From Fimadaptatus sp948467645 (GTDB lineage Bacteria > Bacillota > Clostridia > Christensenellales > Aristaeellaceae), in the NCBI GenBank assembly GCA_948467645.1, contig CAOKFD010000031.1, positions 1 to 31,648 of the forward strand: a stretch of DNA of 31,648 nucleotides, written 5' to 3'. The number at the start of each line of letters is the position of its first letter. Within the stretch, counting starts at the first letter, position 1. Below, in pieces: positions 8,518-16,898 of this stretch. A model generated the notes under the pieces. The model saw only the letters and a list, made by a program, of their open reading frames with translations, did not search any database and was not told the DNA's origin. The position numbers and the translations under genes are program-made.

Positions 8518-9636
8518 TTACTTTGCCTTATGCACCTTGGCCGCCACGAACGTAAGCGCGGGTATGACGACGACGGGTATGGCCATGTAGCCGACTATCG
8601 ACGTGCCCTGCTGGAGCATGGCGTTAAAGCCCAGCGCCGCGCCCAGCGCCGCTATGCCCAGCAGTATCGCGGTTATTGCGAACCGGCGCAGCTGGTCGTT
8701 CTTTATAAAGCTAAACAGGCTGTTAAAGCGCACGTTGCCCGCGTGCGCAAGCCCCGCCGCGCTGGTCAGCACCGCCAGCGTCATCAGAATCACGTACAGC
8801 CATTGCAGCCACTTCATGCCCAGGCGGTTGAGCACCGCCATTACCGGAAGCGTCTCCGCGCATACGTCAAATACGCTGGTATAGCTGAACAGCGTCAGTA
8901 TCAGGCACACCATCAGCACTACCGTTATTATGTAGCCCGCCGCGACCGACTTGCGCGCCTCGCGCCGGTCCTTCAGCACGTCGCATACCGACATGAGGTT
9001 AAACACTATAGTGGATTGGAAGCAGCCGTACTGCATCGCGGCGAGTATGGTATGGCCGAAGCTGTCGTCCTTGGCGTTGGCCGCGGAATTGGCAAACGCA
9101 CCCGCAATATCGCTGTCGCCGCAGGTGAGCGCGAGTATGGTGATCAGCACGACCACGCCCGCTATCGCGTATACCATGTATCCCGACGATTTGGCCAGCA
9201 GCTTGGATCCCCACAGGCACAGCGCCGCCGAGATCAGTATGGTGATTATGGCTGTCGTCCAGTAGTTTATGCCTAAAAAGCCCTCAAGCAGCTTGCCCTC
9301 GCCCGAAAACGCCAGGCCGCCCGCGCACATCATGGTCATCAAAAAGCATATATCGTACAGCACCGCGACGGCGCCGCCCGCCTTGTCGCCGTAGCATGAG
9401 CGCGCAAACGCCTTGTAGTTGGGCGTGTGGTGCTCGCGCGCGTATTCCAGCATGTAGTACATTACCCCGCCGGTCAAAAGCATGGCCAGCAGCGGCGTTA
9501 CGAGCCCCACCCAGCCGTACTTTACGTACCACCTGACGCTGAACGCGCCGGTGGCAAAGCCCGGCCCGAAGTGGCTGCCCAGCCATACCGATGCAACGCC
9601 TAAAAACGTGGGGACTGCGGTTCGCCTGTTGCTCAT
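8518..9636 (-). CDS. YkvI-like multi-pass membrane transporter
   Basis: The 372-residue protein is very hydrophobic, with about ten predicted transmembrane segments, and resembles the YkvI family of the amino acid/polyamine/organocation transporter superfamily. The N-terminal GSHFGPGFATG is the unwound-helix glycine motif typical of that fold. The substrate is unknown. The start is the ATG at 9636, with AGGAGG 8 nt upstream; an earlier in-frame start at 9693 would run into the Dabb-domain gene. The 16-bp gap to that gene indicates one transcript read from the promoter near 9990. Confidence 0.82.
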   Translation of the reverse strand: MSNRRTAVPTFLGVASVWLGSHFGPGFATGAFSVRWYVKYGWVGLVTPLLAMLLTGGVMYYMLEYAREHHTPNYKAFARSCYGDKAGGAVAVLYDICFLMTMMCAGGLAFSGEGKLLEGFLGINYWTTAIITILISAALCLWGSKLLAKSSGYMVYAIAGVVVLITILALTCGDSDIAGAFANSAANAKDDSFGHTILAAMQYGCFQSTIVFNLMSVCDVLKDRREARKSVAAGYIITVVLMVCLILTLFSYTSVFDVCAETLPVMAVLNRLGMKWLQWLYVILMTLAVLTSAAGLAHAGNVRFNSLFSFIKNDQLRRFAITAILLGIAALGAALGFNAMLQQGTSIVGYMAIPVVVIPALTFVAAKVHKAK

Positions 9637-9652
9637 GGCTCTGTCCTCCTCA

Positions 9653-9943
9653 TTAGTCCTGCGCGTCGAACGACATGCGCGCTTCGATTTCATGTTTCAT
9701 GCCCTGCGCCAGCGCAGCGTGCTTTGGATGGGTGAGATACGCAGAAAGCTGGTCGGGGCTGTCTATGCGCATGGACATCATTATGTCCGCGTTGGAATCG
9801 CGCACGGTCACGCACCTTTCAACGCGCGCGTCGTGCAGAAAGTCCAACTCCGACTCCAGCTCAGCATATACACTGCGGCATTTTTCAAACGCTGCATGAA
9901 TGTCCGCGCCCGGCTTGAACTTCAAAAGGTTGTAATGGATCAT
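9653..9943 (-). CDS. Dabb (stress-responsive A/B barrel) domain protein
   Basis: This 96-residue protein is a single dimeric alpha/beta-barrel domain of the Dabb family. It begins MIHYNLLKFKPG and has the HPKHAAL motif near residue 70. Bacterial members are small cytoplasmic proteins of mostly unknown function. The ATG at 9943 is chosen over upstream ATGs because family members start with this MI-x-H pattern and because the promoter at 9976-10003 places the transcript start near 9969. It is the first gene of a two-gene unit with the YkvI-like transporter. Confidence 0.8.
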   Translation of the reverse strand: MIHYNLLKFKPGADIHAAFEKCRSVYAELESELDFLHDARVERCVTVRDSNADIMMSMRIDSPDQLSAYLTHPKHAALAQGMKHEIEARMSFDAQD

Positions 9944-9975
9944 ATGACCGCCGCCCTTCATTTTTATACAAATAC

Positions 9976-10003
9976 GATATACCCCAAAAGGCGCAATTGT
10001 CAA
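9976..10003 (-). promoter_or_regulatory. Sigma-A promoter for the Dabb-YkvI unit
   Basis: On the minus strand TTGACA (10003-9998) is followed after 16 nt by TATATC (9981-9976). The predicted transcript start is near 9969, giving a 25-nt leader before the Dabb ATG. Confidence 0.7.
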
Positions 10004-10152
10004 GCAATGTGATGAATAAAAATGCTGAAAATGCATTTGCAATGCATCAAAAAATTATATGGACGCATGTGCCGGGAGGCCGCATGTGCAGGAAATGCGC
10101 GGCCATATTGCATTAAGCTGAAGCGTATTTTGCCGCGCGGCCCAAATGGATG
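10004..10152. promoter_or_regulatory. Divergent intergenic region with repeated motifs
   Basis: This region separates the two divergent promoters. It holds a direct repeat of GCATGTGC (10065-10072 and 10082-10089, 17 bp apart). It also holds a palindrome-like ATGCATTTGCAATGCAT just upstream of the minus-strand -35. These are plausible operator sites for a shared regulator, but no regulator gene is adjacent and none is shown to bind. Confidence 0.35.
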
Positions 10153-10181
10153 TTGACTTTACGCCGCGCGTCTGCTATCAT
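10153..10181 (+). promoter_or_regulatory. Sigma-A promoter for the SGNH-GH36 operon
   Basis: TTGACT (10153-10158) and TATCAT (10176-10181) are separated by exactly 17 nt. The start would be near 10188, giving a leader of about 90 nt. The promoter lies inside the open frame that extends upstream of the hydrolase and therefore decides its start at 10276. Confidence 0.75.
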
Positions 10182-10275
10182 GCACACAGAATACGGCGCG
10201 CATTCTGGCGCGGACGCTTTCCATAGAATAAATACGCCGACGCAGCGCGCGGCGGGATATGGGGGCTTGCAATTT

Positions 10276-11358
10276 ATGAAAAATGTAGCGGAACTGGACA
10301 AAAACATGGCGGTTATGACCCGCGTAGACGATGAAACGCTGGTGTGGCACTCGGCGCGCGAGCAGCCGTTTAGGCTGGAGGGCCTGTACGACCCGTACGC
10401 GCCCGGCCCGTACCGCCGACTGCCCCAGGACGTGGCAGAGGCCACCAGCGAGGGCGTGGCAGATCTGGCGCTGTGCACTGCGGGCGGCCGCGTGCGCTTT
10501 AGGACAGATTCGCCTTACGTGGCCATACACGCCGAAATGAGCAGCGTGTGCCGCATGGATCACATGGCGTTTACCGGCATATTCGGCTTCGACCTCTATG
10601 TAAAGCATGAGGGCGAATGGATATTCAAAAACACGTTCAGGCCGCCGGAAGATCTGGTGGGCGGGTACGAATCCAAAATCATACTGCCCGCCGGCGAAAA
10701 CGAGGTCATGATAAACTTCCCGCTGTACAACGGCGTGGACGTGCTCAGGATCGGCCTGCACAGGGATTGCGGCGTATATGCGCCCTGCGAATACCGCCAC
10801 GCGGGCCGAGTGGTATACTACGGCTCGTCCATAACCCAGGGCGGCTGCGCGTCGCGCCCCGGCAACAGCTATCAGGCCATCATAAGCCGCATGCTGGACT
10901 GCGACCACATAAACCTGGGCTTTTCGGGCAACGGCAAGGGCGAAAAGGCGATAGTGGACTACATGGCGCGCATACCCGATATGAGAGTGTTCGTAAGCGA
11001 TTACGACCATAACGCGCCCACCCCGGAGCACCTTCAGGCCACGCACATGCCGCTGTACGAGGCCATACGCGCCCGGAACCCCGAGCTGCCCATAATATTC
11101 GTCACGCGCCCCGACATCGACGTGCGTGTGGACGCGCCGGAAAAGATAGAGCAGACGGCAAAGTTCCGCGCGATAGTGCGCGCCACATACGATCACGCCC
11201 GCGCAAACGGCGACGAGCGCGTGGCCTTCATAGACGGCAGCACCTTATTTGACGGCCCCATGCGCGACAGCTGCACCGTGGACGGCTGCCACCCCAACGA
11301 CCTTGGGTTCTGGCGCATGGCCAATGTGATAGGCGCGGAAGTGGCCAAGTGGCTGTAA
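10276..11358 (+). CDS. SGNH/GDSL hydrolase with GxDLY N-domain
   Basis: This 360-residue esterase-like protein has two parts. The N-terminal beta domain contains the GxDLY signature (GFDLYV, residues 104-109). The C-terminal SGNH domain contains YYGSSITQGG (181-190, nucleophile probably S185), LGFSGNG (214-220), DYDHNAP (242-248, replacing the usual GxND) and the Asp-His pair in DGCHPNDLGF near the C-terminus. Such proteins are often carbohydrate esterases that remove acyl groups from sugars. No signal peptide is seen, so it should act in the cytoplasm. ATG 10276 has a GGGGG site 10 nt upstream. The glycosidase gene begins 32 bp later, which suggests joint degradation of an acylated oligosaccharide. 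Confidence 0.85.
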   Translation: MKNVAELDKNMAVMTRVDDETLVWHSAREQPFRLEGLYDPYAPGPYRRLPQDVAEATSEGVADLALCTAGGRVRFRTDSPYVAIHAEMSSVCRMDHMAFTGIFGFDLYVKHEGEWIFKNTFRPPEDLVGGYESKIILPAGENEVMINFPLYNGVDVLRIGLHRDCGVYAPCEYRHAGRVVYYGSSITQGGCASRPGNSYQAIISRMLDCDHINLGFSGNGKGEKAIVDYMARIPDMRVFVSDYDHNAPTPEHLQATHMPLYEAIRARNPELPIIFVTRPDIDVRVDAPEKIEQTAKFRAIVRATYDHARANGDERVAFIDGSTLFDGPMRDSCTVDGCHPNDLGFWRMANVIGAEVAKWL

Positions 11359-11390
11359 GCGCGTTTTAAGCGAAAGGACAAAATAATCAT

Positions 11391-12986
11391 ATGAACATAA
11401 GAATGCCCGATATGGTAAGCATGTATCTGGAAGGCGCAGGCAGATTTGATTCTCTCCGGCATGAGGATGCAAAGATCAAGCTGAACCTCGAAAACGGCCG
11501 TCTGCATGTGCGGCTGGTAGCGGACACCACGCCCGTGCGCTTCATACGCCTGCGCTGGAACTTTACATCAGCCGAAATGCCGTCCGAACCCGTGCGTATA
11601 ACCGGCGACTGCTGGGAACGCGGCTATGGCAATCTGGAGTGGCGCGGCATAGTTTCGCGGCGCTGTATGCCGTGGGTGTGCGCGGCTTCGACCGGAAGCG
11701 ATATGGCGCTGGACGATACCGGGCGCATTACCTACTGCTATGGTGTGCGCGTGCGCTCGGGCGCAATGTGCTTCTGGCAATACGACGATACGGGCGTGAC
11801 GCTGTGGCTGGACGTGCGCTGCGGCGGCGCGGGCGTGAAGCTGGGCGGGCGCGAACTTAATGCGGCCGAAGTCGTAATGGCTGAATATAAGAATATAAAG
11901 GCATTCGACGCCATGCACGCGTTCTACCGTACTCTTTGCAGCGACGTACTTCTGCCGTCTAAGCCCGTGTATGGCTTCAACAACTGGTACTATGCCTATG
12001 GCAATTCGTCGCACAGCGACATCATCCGCGACACGCGCTGGCTGAGCGATTTGTGCCGAGGCATAAACAACCGCCCGTTCATGGTTATAGACGACGGCTG
12101 GCAGCCCAACAAAACCGACTGGCCGTGGGACAGGGGCAACGAGCGCTTCCCGGACATGAAGGCGCTGGCCGACGAGATAAAGGCGCTGGACGTGCATCCC
12201 GGCCTGTGGGTAAGGTATCTGGCCAACCGCCAGCAGAAGATGCCGGGTGTGCCCGAGGAAGCCAAGATGATGCGCGACCATCAGTTCCTCGACCCGTCGC
12301 ACCCGTTCGTGCGCGATCATGTGATTGACGTTACGCGCCGCATAGTCGATTGGGGCTATCAGCTGATTAAGCACGACTTTTCCACGTTCGACATGTTCGG
12401 CGTATGGGGACTGTACCGTCAGGACATGCTGGCCGAGGACGGCTGGCACTTCTACGACCAGAGCCGCACCAGCGCCGAAATAATAGTGGACTTCTACCGC
12501 GTGATACGCGAGGCGGCGGGCGAGGATACGCTCATACTGGGCTGCGACGTAATCGGCTTCCTGGCCGCGGGCCTGGTGCACCTCAACCGCACCGGATACG
12601 ACACCAGCGGCCGCGAATGGGAAGGCACGCGCAGCGCGGGCGTAAACACGCTGGCGTTCCACATGACGCAGGAGGGCACGCTGTACGGTGCGGACGCGGA
12701 CTGCGCGCCGTTTACCAGCAAGGTGCCGCAGAAGATGGCGCTCAAGTGGCTGGACATACTGGCAAAGAGCGGCACGGCGCTTTTCGTATCGCCCGAGCCG
12801 GGCGCGCTGGATACCGAAGGGCAGGATGCACTGCGCGCGGCCTTGGCGCGCGGCAGCGAGCAGCGCGACGTGCTCAAGCCGCTGGACTGGATGGAAAATA
12901 CCTGCCCGCGCGTGTACGACCTCAACGGCACCCGCGTAACATACGACTGGCTGGAGCCGCAGGGCGTGGATAGTTTTAGGCCTTAA
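11391..12986 (+). CDS. GH36-like (clan GH-D) alpha-galactosidase-type hydrolase
   Basis: The 531-residue protein has an N-terminal beta-sandwich (about 1-190) and a TIM-barrel catalytic domain resembling family GH36. Landmarks are YGFNNWYYAYG (194-204), MVIDDGWQ (231-238), PGLWVRY (270-276), the nucleophile site LIKHDF with D329, and the probable acid/base D404 in NRTGYD. Most GH36 alpha-galactosidases exceed 700 residues; here almost all of the C-terminal beta domain is absent although the frame is intact. No signal peptide is visible, so it probably acts on imported oligosaccharides. Specificity for alpha-galactosides is inferred from family only. AAAGGA lies 12 nt before the ATG. It is the second gene of the operon with the SGNH hydrolase. 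Confidence 0.8.
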   Translation: MNIRMPDMVSMYLEGAGRFDSLRHEDAKIKLNLENGRLHVRLVADTTPVRFIRLRWNFTSAEMPSEPVRITGDCWERGYGNLEWRGIVSRRCMPWVCAASTGSDMALDDTGRITYCYGVRVRSGAMCFWQYDDTGVTLWLDVRCGGAGVKLGGRELNAAEVVMAEYKNIKAFDAMHAFYRTLCSDVLLPSKPVYGFNNWYYAYGNSSHSDIIRDTRWLSDLCRGINNRPFMVIDDGWQPNKTDWPWDRGNERFPDMKALADEIKALDVHPGLWVRYLANRQQKMPGVPEEAKMMRDHQFLDPSHPFVRDHVIDVTRRIVDWGYQLIKHDFSTFDMFGVWGLYRQDMLAEDGWHFYDQSRTSAEIIVDFYRVIREAAGEDTLILGCDVIGFLAAGLVHLNRTGYDTSGREWEGTRSAGVNTLAFHMTQEGTLYGADADCAPFTSKVPQKMALKWLDILAKSGTALFVSPEPGALDTEGQDALRAALARGSEQRDVLKPLDWMENTCPRVYDLNGTRVTYDWLEPQGVDSFRP

Positions 12987-13009
12987 CGCAATAATGCACC
13001 TGCGCGCGG

Positions 13010-13038
13010 TTGACAAATCGGCGCGCAAGTGGTATTCT
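13010..13038 (+). promoter_or_regulatory. Promoter of rnpB
   Basis: TTGACA (13010-13015) and TATTCT (13033-13038) are separated by 17 nt. The predicted start at 13044-13045 matches the 5' end of the RNase P RNA. The -35 hexamer lies in the loop of an inverted repeat, TGCGCGC (13001-13007) and GCGCGCA (13021-13027). Confidence 0.8.
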
Positions 13039-13043
13039 GTTTT

Positions 13044-13382
13044 GCGCGAGTATGCTAAACGGCCGCATGCGTAACCAACCGCATGAGGAAAGTCCGAGCA
13101 CCACAGGGCAGGATGCCGGGTAACGCCCGGTGGAGGCGACTCCAAGGCAAGTGCAACAGAGATATACCGCCCATGCAAATGGGTAAGGGTGGAAAGGTGA
13201 GGTAAGAGCTCACCGGCGGACTGGCGACTTTTCCGTCATGTAAACCCCATTCGGTGCAAGATGTAGCGGGAGTGCTATGGTGGCCCGCCGACTCCCCAGT
13301 ATCGCTTGATCCATTCGGTGACGAGTGGACTAGATAGATGGCCGTTCACGACAGAACTCGGCTTACCGGCATATCTCGCAAA
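13044..13382 (+). ncRNA. rnpB: RNase P RNA, bacterial class A-like
   Basis: This is the catalytic RNA that cuts the 5' leader from precursor tRNAs. The universal core is present: GAGGAAAGTCCGAGC near 13084-13098 (P4 and CR I), the CAGGATGCCGGGTAACGCCC block and, at the 3' end, GACAGAACTCGGCTTA, which completes P4. Helix P1 forms between GCGAGTATGC at the 5' end and GCATATCTCGC at the 3' end with one bulged base. Length (about 339 nt) and helix layout appear closer to the ancestral A type than to the Bacillus B type, but no folding was run. The ends are set by P1, by the promoter and by the following terminator. Confidence 0.95.
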
Positions 13383-13392
13383 TGAACACACA

Positions 13393-13427
13393 GGTGCGTT
13401 CATCGCTTTGATGAACGCGCCTTTTTT
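13393..13427 (+). terminator. Terminator of rnpB
   Basis: A 12-bp stem (13393-13404 with 13410-13421, one G-T pair) with a 5-nt loop is followed directly by six T (13422-13427), 11 nt after the RNA 3' end. It is a strong intrinsic terminator. Confidence 0.92.
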
Positions 13428-13761
13428 ATGCTTTAAGGCAAAATTCAGGCTTTAAGCAAAAACTGCGGCGTAAATGCACAGCGCGATAGTGCGTGTGCAA
13501 TCTTGCGCAAACGGCCTTAACGCGTAAGACAAAGCACAAGATTTGTCCTAAGACAAAAATGAAATTATGTCGCAAGAAAAGGCGGCTCTGTACGTTTTGA
13601 AGGAAAAAATTATATCGATAAATTGGTCACGAAATGCGCCAAAAGATTATCATATGTGGCGGAAAGCAGTCGTCAATTTACATTGCCGGACGCAAAATGC
13701 CGAAAAATGTGAAATTACGCGCTTGCAGGCTGATAAATTTTTGCATTTGTGGTCGCGAACG
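13428..13761. other. Intergenic region between rnpB and upp
   Basis: About 330 bp, clearly more AT-rich than its surroundings. An open frame runs from 13567 into upp but has no ribosome binding site, resembles nothing known to me, and contains the upp promoter, so it is not counted as a gene. Direct copies of TAAGACAAA occur near 13525 and 13550. No RNA gene or mobile element was recognised. Confidence 0.45.
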
Positions 13762-13790
13762 TTGAATACTGCTTCAAATTGTTGTATAAT
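13762..13790 (+). promoter_or_regulatory. Promoter of upp
   Basis: TTGAAT (13762-13767) and the perfect TATAAT (13785-13790) are separated by 17 nt. The start near 13797 gives a leader of about 52 nt. No PyrR-binding site or attenuator hairpin is evident in this leader. Confidence 0.8.
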
Positions 13791-13848
13791 AAAAACGCTA
13801 TGCGGCCTGAATCGCCGTACACACATACGTACTGGGAGGATACATAAA

Positions 13849-14478
13849 ATGAGCAAACTGGTTGTGATGGATCACCCGCTGATACAGCATAAGGTATCGC
13901 TTATGCGCTCCAAGGATACCAGCACCAAGGCGTTCCGCGAGCTGCTCGACGAGGTGTCGATGCTGATGGCGTACGAAGTAACCCGCGATCTGCCGCTGGA
14001 GGATATTGAGGTAGAAACCCCCATTTGCAAGTGCACCGCCAAGGAAATCGCGGGCAAGAAGCTGGCCGTGGTGCCGATACTGCGTGCGGGCCTGGGCATG
14101 GTGGACGGCGTAACGCGCCTGGTTCCCTCGGCGCGCGTGGGTCACATCGGCCTGTACCGCGATCCTAACACCCTGGAGCCGGTCGAGTACTATTGCAAGC
14201 TCCCCAAGGACATCGAGGAGCGCGACATAATACTGGTCGATCCCATGCTGGCGACCGGCGGCTCGGCCGTGGCGGCTATCAGCTTCCTCAAGAAGCGCGG
14301 CTGCAAGTCGATCAAGATGATGAACCTGATCGCCGCGCCCGAGGGCATCAACCGCGTAATGAAGGAGCATCCCGACGTGGACGTATTCGTCGCCGCCGTC
14401 GATGAGAAGCTCAACGAGCATGGCTACATCGTACCCGGTCTGGGCGATGCGGGCGACCGTCTGTTTGGCACCAAGTGA
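13849..14478 (+). CDS. upp: Uracil phosphoribosyltransferase
   Basis: Upp converts uracil and PRPP to UMP in pyrimidine salvage. The 209-residue length is exactly typical. The family start SKLVVMDHPLIQHK, the LAVVPILRAGLGMVDG region and the PRPP-binding loop LVDPMLATGGSA are all present, and the C-terminus GYIVPGLGDAGDRLFGTK is characteristic. The ATG at 13849 has GGGAGGA 8 nt upstream. It stands between rnpB and the V-ATPase operon with its own promoter, and no clear terminator follows, so read-through into the ATPase genes is possible. Confidence 0.97.
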   Translation: MSKLVVMDHPLIQHKVSLMRSKDTSTKAFRELLDEVSMLMAYEVTRDLPLEDIEVETPICKCTAKEIAGKKLAVVPILRAGLGMVDGVTRLVPSARVGHIGLYRDPNTLEPVEYYCKLPKDIEERDIILVDPMLATGGSAVAAISFLKKRGCKSIKMMNLIAAPEGINRVMKEHPDVDVFVAAVDEKLNEHGYIVPGLGDAGDRLFGTK

Positions 14479-14494
14479 TGCCTGACGATATAAT
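14465..14494 (+). promoter_or_regulatory. Candidate promoter of the V-ATPase operon
   Basis: TTGGCA (14465-14470, within the last codons of upp) and TATAAT (14489-14494) are separated by 18 nt. A start near 14501 would give a leader of about 140 nt before the first ATPase gene. A TTGACA at 14566-14571 has no matching -10 at the right distance and was not chosen. Confidence 0.45.
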
Positions 14495-14642
14495 TTTTTA
14501 GAGCGGCTTAAATGCAGAAACCTGTGATTTCGGGCGGCGCTTTGCCGTGAATGCGCCATTTGCCATTGACAGACGATACGCCCACCCCGAACTTGCAGGT
14601 TTATATTTTAAGCCATGCTCAGAGGAAAGGAAGGTGAATAAG

Positions 14643-14966
14643 TTGTCCGAAAGCATAATGCTCCAGATTGAAAAGATGGAGCAGGAGGCGGACAATATCG
14701 TAAAGGACGCCTCCAGGCAGGCCCGCGACATGGTTAAGTCGGTCGACGAGGCCTGCATGGCGCAGGAACGCGCCGCAACGCGCGATATTCGCGACGAGGC
14801 GCAGCGTATGCTTGAGGAGCGCAGACAGAGCGTGCAGGGCGAGATTAAGCTGCTTAACGTGCGCCGCGCCGCTGAACGCGAGGCAATGTGTAAAGAAGCA
14901 CGCCAGCGCGTCAACATGGCCGCGGATCTGATCTTCGAAAGGATTGTGAACAATGGCGATCGTTGA
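14643..14966 (+). CDS. ntpF: V-type ATPase stalk subunit G/H-like
   Basis: This is a small, almost wholly alpha-helical protein of about 107 residues, rich in Glu, Arg, Gln and Ala, with no predicted membrane segment. It fits the peripheral-stalk subunit (NtpF of E. hirae, subunit G/H of archaeal A-ATPases) that pairs with subunit E. Sequence similarity in this family is weak, so the call rests largely on being the first gene of the operon directly before subunit I. The start is TTG 14643 (GGAAGG 8 nt upstream) or GTG 14634 (AGGA 7 nt upstream). It overlaps subunit I by 14 nt. Confidence 0.75.
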   Translation: MSESIMLQIEKMEQEADNIVKDASRQARDMVKSVDEACMAQERAATRDIRDEAQRMLEERRQSVQGEIKLLNVRRAAEREAMCKEARQRVNMAADLIFERIVNNGDR

Positions 14967-16890
14967 GATGAAGAAGATCAACCTGGTCGCGGTTACGTCC
15001 GACAGGAAAAAGCTGCTGCGCGCGCTGCAAAAGCTGGGCTGCGTACAGATTGAACCTGTGGGCGGCGAAGAGATGAAGCGTTGGGCCATTTCCGACGACG
15101 ACGAGCTGGAACGTACCGAGCAGACGCTTACCCGCCTTAAATGGGCGATAGGCAAGCTGAGCAAATTCGATACGGCAAAAAAGAGCCTGCTCGCGCCGAG
15201 GGCGACCGCCGGTGACGACGAGGTTGCCGCCGCATGGGCGTCGATGAACGAATCAATGGAAACCATCGACGCGCTGGAGGCGATCGACCGCCGCCACATG
15301 GAGGCCAAGTCCGAGGAAAGCCGGCTACTGACGCGCATAGCGCAGCTTAATCCCTACCGGGCGCTTATGGAACCGCTCGAACTGATCGGCCAGACGCGGC
15401 TTACAATGGCCGCGCTGGGGCTTATGGATGCGCGCCGCGTGGACGAAACACGCGCCGCCATCGAGGAGGCCGGATTGGCCGGACGGTTCGATGTGGTGTC
15501 CACCGACAAGGACGGTGCGCATATATTTGCGGTAAGCCCCCTGGACGAGTGGAATAAGTTTAACCGCGTACTCAAGGATTCCGACTTCAATCAGGAAAAC
15601 TTCTCCGAATACACCGGCACACCCGCCGCCAATATCGAAAAGCTGAAGGAGCGCATAAACGAACTGCGCCAGAGTCATGCTCAGCTGGACGATCAGGCAC
15701 GCTCGATGTGCGACCAGCTCCAGCGGCTCAAGGTGCTGTACGACGTGATATCGCTCGAACGCGACCGTGAACGCGCCGGTACGCTGCTGGCGGGCACCAG
15801 GGCGGCGTTCATGATGACCGGCTGGGTTCCGGCCGAAAACGCCGACGAGGTGGACAAGCGTCTGCACGAGGTTTCGCCCAGCTGCGTGGTCGAACTGCTC
15901 GACCCGGCGGACGACGAAAACCCGCCCACGATGCTTAAAAACAATAAGTTCCTGGCCCCCTATCAGTCGATAATCGCGATGTACTCGCTGCCCAATTACC
16001 GCGGCATAGACCCGACGCTCGTAATGACGCCGTTCTTCATATGCTTCTTTGGCATGATGGTGTCCGACGCGGGCTACGGCGTGCTGATGGGTATAATCGC
16101 GGCGCTGGCGGTAAAACTGCTCAAGCCCCGCGGAACCATCGGCGACATTGCAAAGATACTCGTCGCCGGCGGCGCTGCAACGCTTTTCTGGGGCGTGCTT
16201 TACGGCGGCTGGTTCGGCATAAACGTGCCCGCGATACTGTTCGCGCCCATGGATAAGCCGCTTGAGATGATGATACTGTGCGTGGGCCTGGGCATGGTGC
16301 ACATAATCGCCAGCCTTTGCGTGGCCGCGTACATGAACTTTAAGCGGCATAAACCTATGGACGCGGTGTTCGACCAGTTCTCGTGGATCGCGGCCTTGCT
16401 GGGCGTCGTGATGCTGGCGCTGCCCATGGCGGGCTTCCCGGCCGTGTTCAGCGAGATCGGCAAGTACATGGCGCTGGCGGGCGTGGCGGTGATCGTGCTG
16501 TTCGGCGCGCGCGATAAGAAGAATATTATCATGCGCATCGGCGGCGGTCTGGGCAAGCTCTACGGCGTGTCCAGCTACCTGAGCGATTTGCTCTCGTACG
16601 CGCGACTGTTCGGCATGGGCCTTGCTACCGGCGTTATCGGCATGGTCATAAACCTTGTCGCCAACATGCTGTGGGAAAGCGGCGTCGTGGGCATGATACT
16701 GGCCGCAGTCATATTCGTGGGCGGCCATATATTCAACCTTGCGATAAACGCTCTGGGCGCATACGTCCATTCCTGCCGCCTGCAGTACATCGAGTTCTTC
16801 TCCCGCTTCTATGAAGACGGCGGGCGCGCGTTCAAGCCGCTGTGCAATAAGACCAAGTACGTCGATATAGCGCAGAAGGAAGCGGCCTGA
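14953..16890 (+). CDS. ntpI: V-type ATPase membrane subunit I (a)
   Basis: Subunit I is the stator that carries the ion half-channels beside the K ring. The 645-residue protein has a soluble N-terminal half with coiled coil (about 1-340) and a C-terminal half with about seven to eight membrane segments. Typical features include YGVLMGII, the GVLYGGWFG loop, and the conserved segment SSYLSDLLSYARLFGMGLATG, whose Arg is the essential one facing the ring glutamates. The C-terminal HSCRLQYIEFFSRFYEDGG motif is diagnostic. The start ATG at 14953 overlaps the stalk gene, with AAAGGA 9 nt upstream. Confidence 0.95.
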   Translation: MAIVEMKKINLVAVTSDRKKLLRALQKLGCVQIEPVGGEEMKRWAISDDDELERTEQTLTRLKWAIGKLSKFDTAKKSLLAPRATAGDDEVAAAWASMNESMETIDALEAIDRRHMEAKSEESRLLTRIAQLNPYRALMEPLELIGQTRLTMAALGLMDARRVDETRAAIEEAGLAGRFDVVSTDKDGAHIFAVSPLDEWNKFNRVLKDSDFNQENFSEYTGTPAANIEKLKERINELRQSHAQLDDQARSMCDQLQRLKVLYDVISLERDRERAGTLLAGTRAAFMMTGWVPAENADEVDKRLHEVSPSCVVELLDPADDENPPTMLKNNKFLAPYQSIIAMYSLPNYRGIDPTLVMTPFFICFFGMMVSDAGYGVLMGIIAALAVKLLKPRGTIGDIAKILVAGGAATLFWGVLYGGWFGINVPAILFAPMDKPLEMMILCVGLGMVHIIASLCVAAYMNFKRHKPMDAVFDQFSWIAALLGVVMLALPMAGFPAVFSEIGKYMALAGVAVIVLFGARDKKNIIMRIGGGLGKLYGVSSYLSDLLSYARLFGMGLATGVIGMVINLVANMLWESGVVGMILAAVIFVGGHIFNLAINALGAYVHSCRLQYIEFFSRFYEDGGRAFKPLCNKTKYVDIAQKEAA

Positions 16891-16898
16891 AGCCTTAA

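Noticed and set aside
8416..9276. Plus-strand 286-codon frame opposite the YkvI gene
   Set aside because: The minus strand encodes a clear multi-pass membrane protein with ribosome binding site and promoter. The plus frame is compositionally a shadow and crosses the terminator.
13567..13848. Upstream extension of upp to a 303-residue protein
   Set aside because: It contains the upp promoter, and the 209-residue form has a good ribosome binding site and the exact family length.
14566..14607. TTGACA with TATATT as the V-ATPase promoter
   Set aside because: The spacing is 30 nt, far outside the 16-18 nt range.
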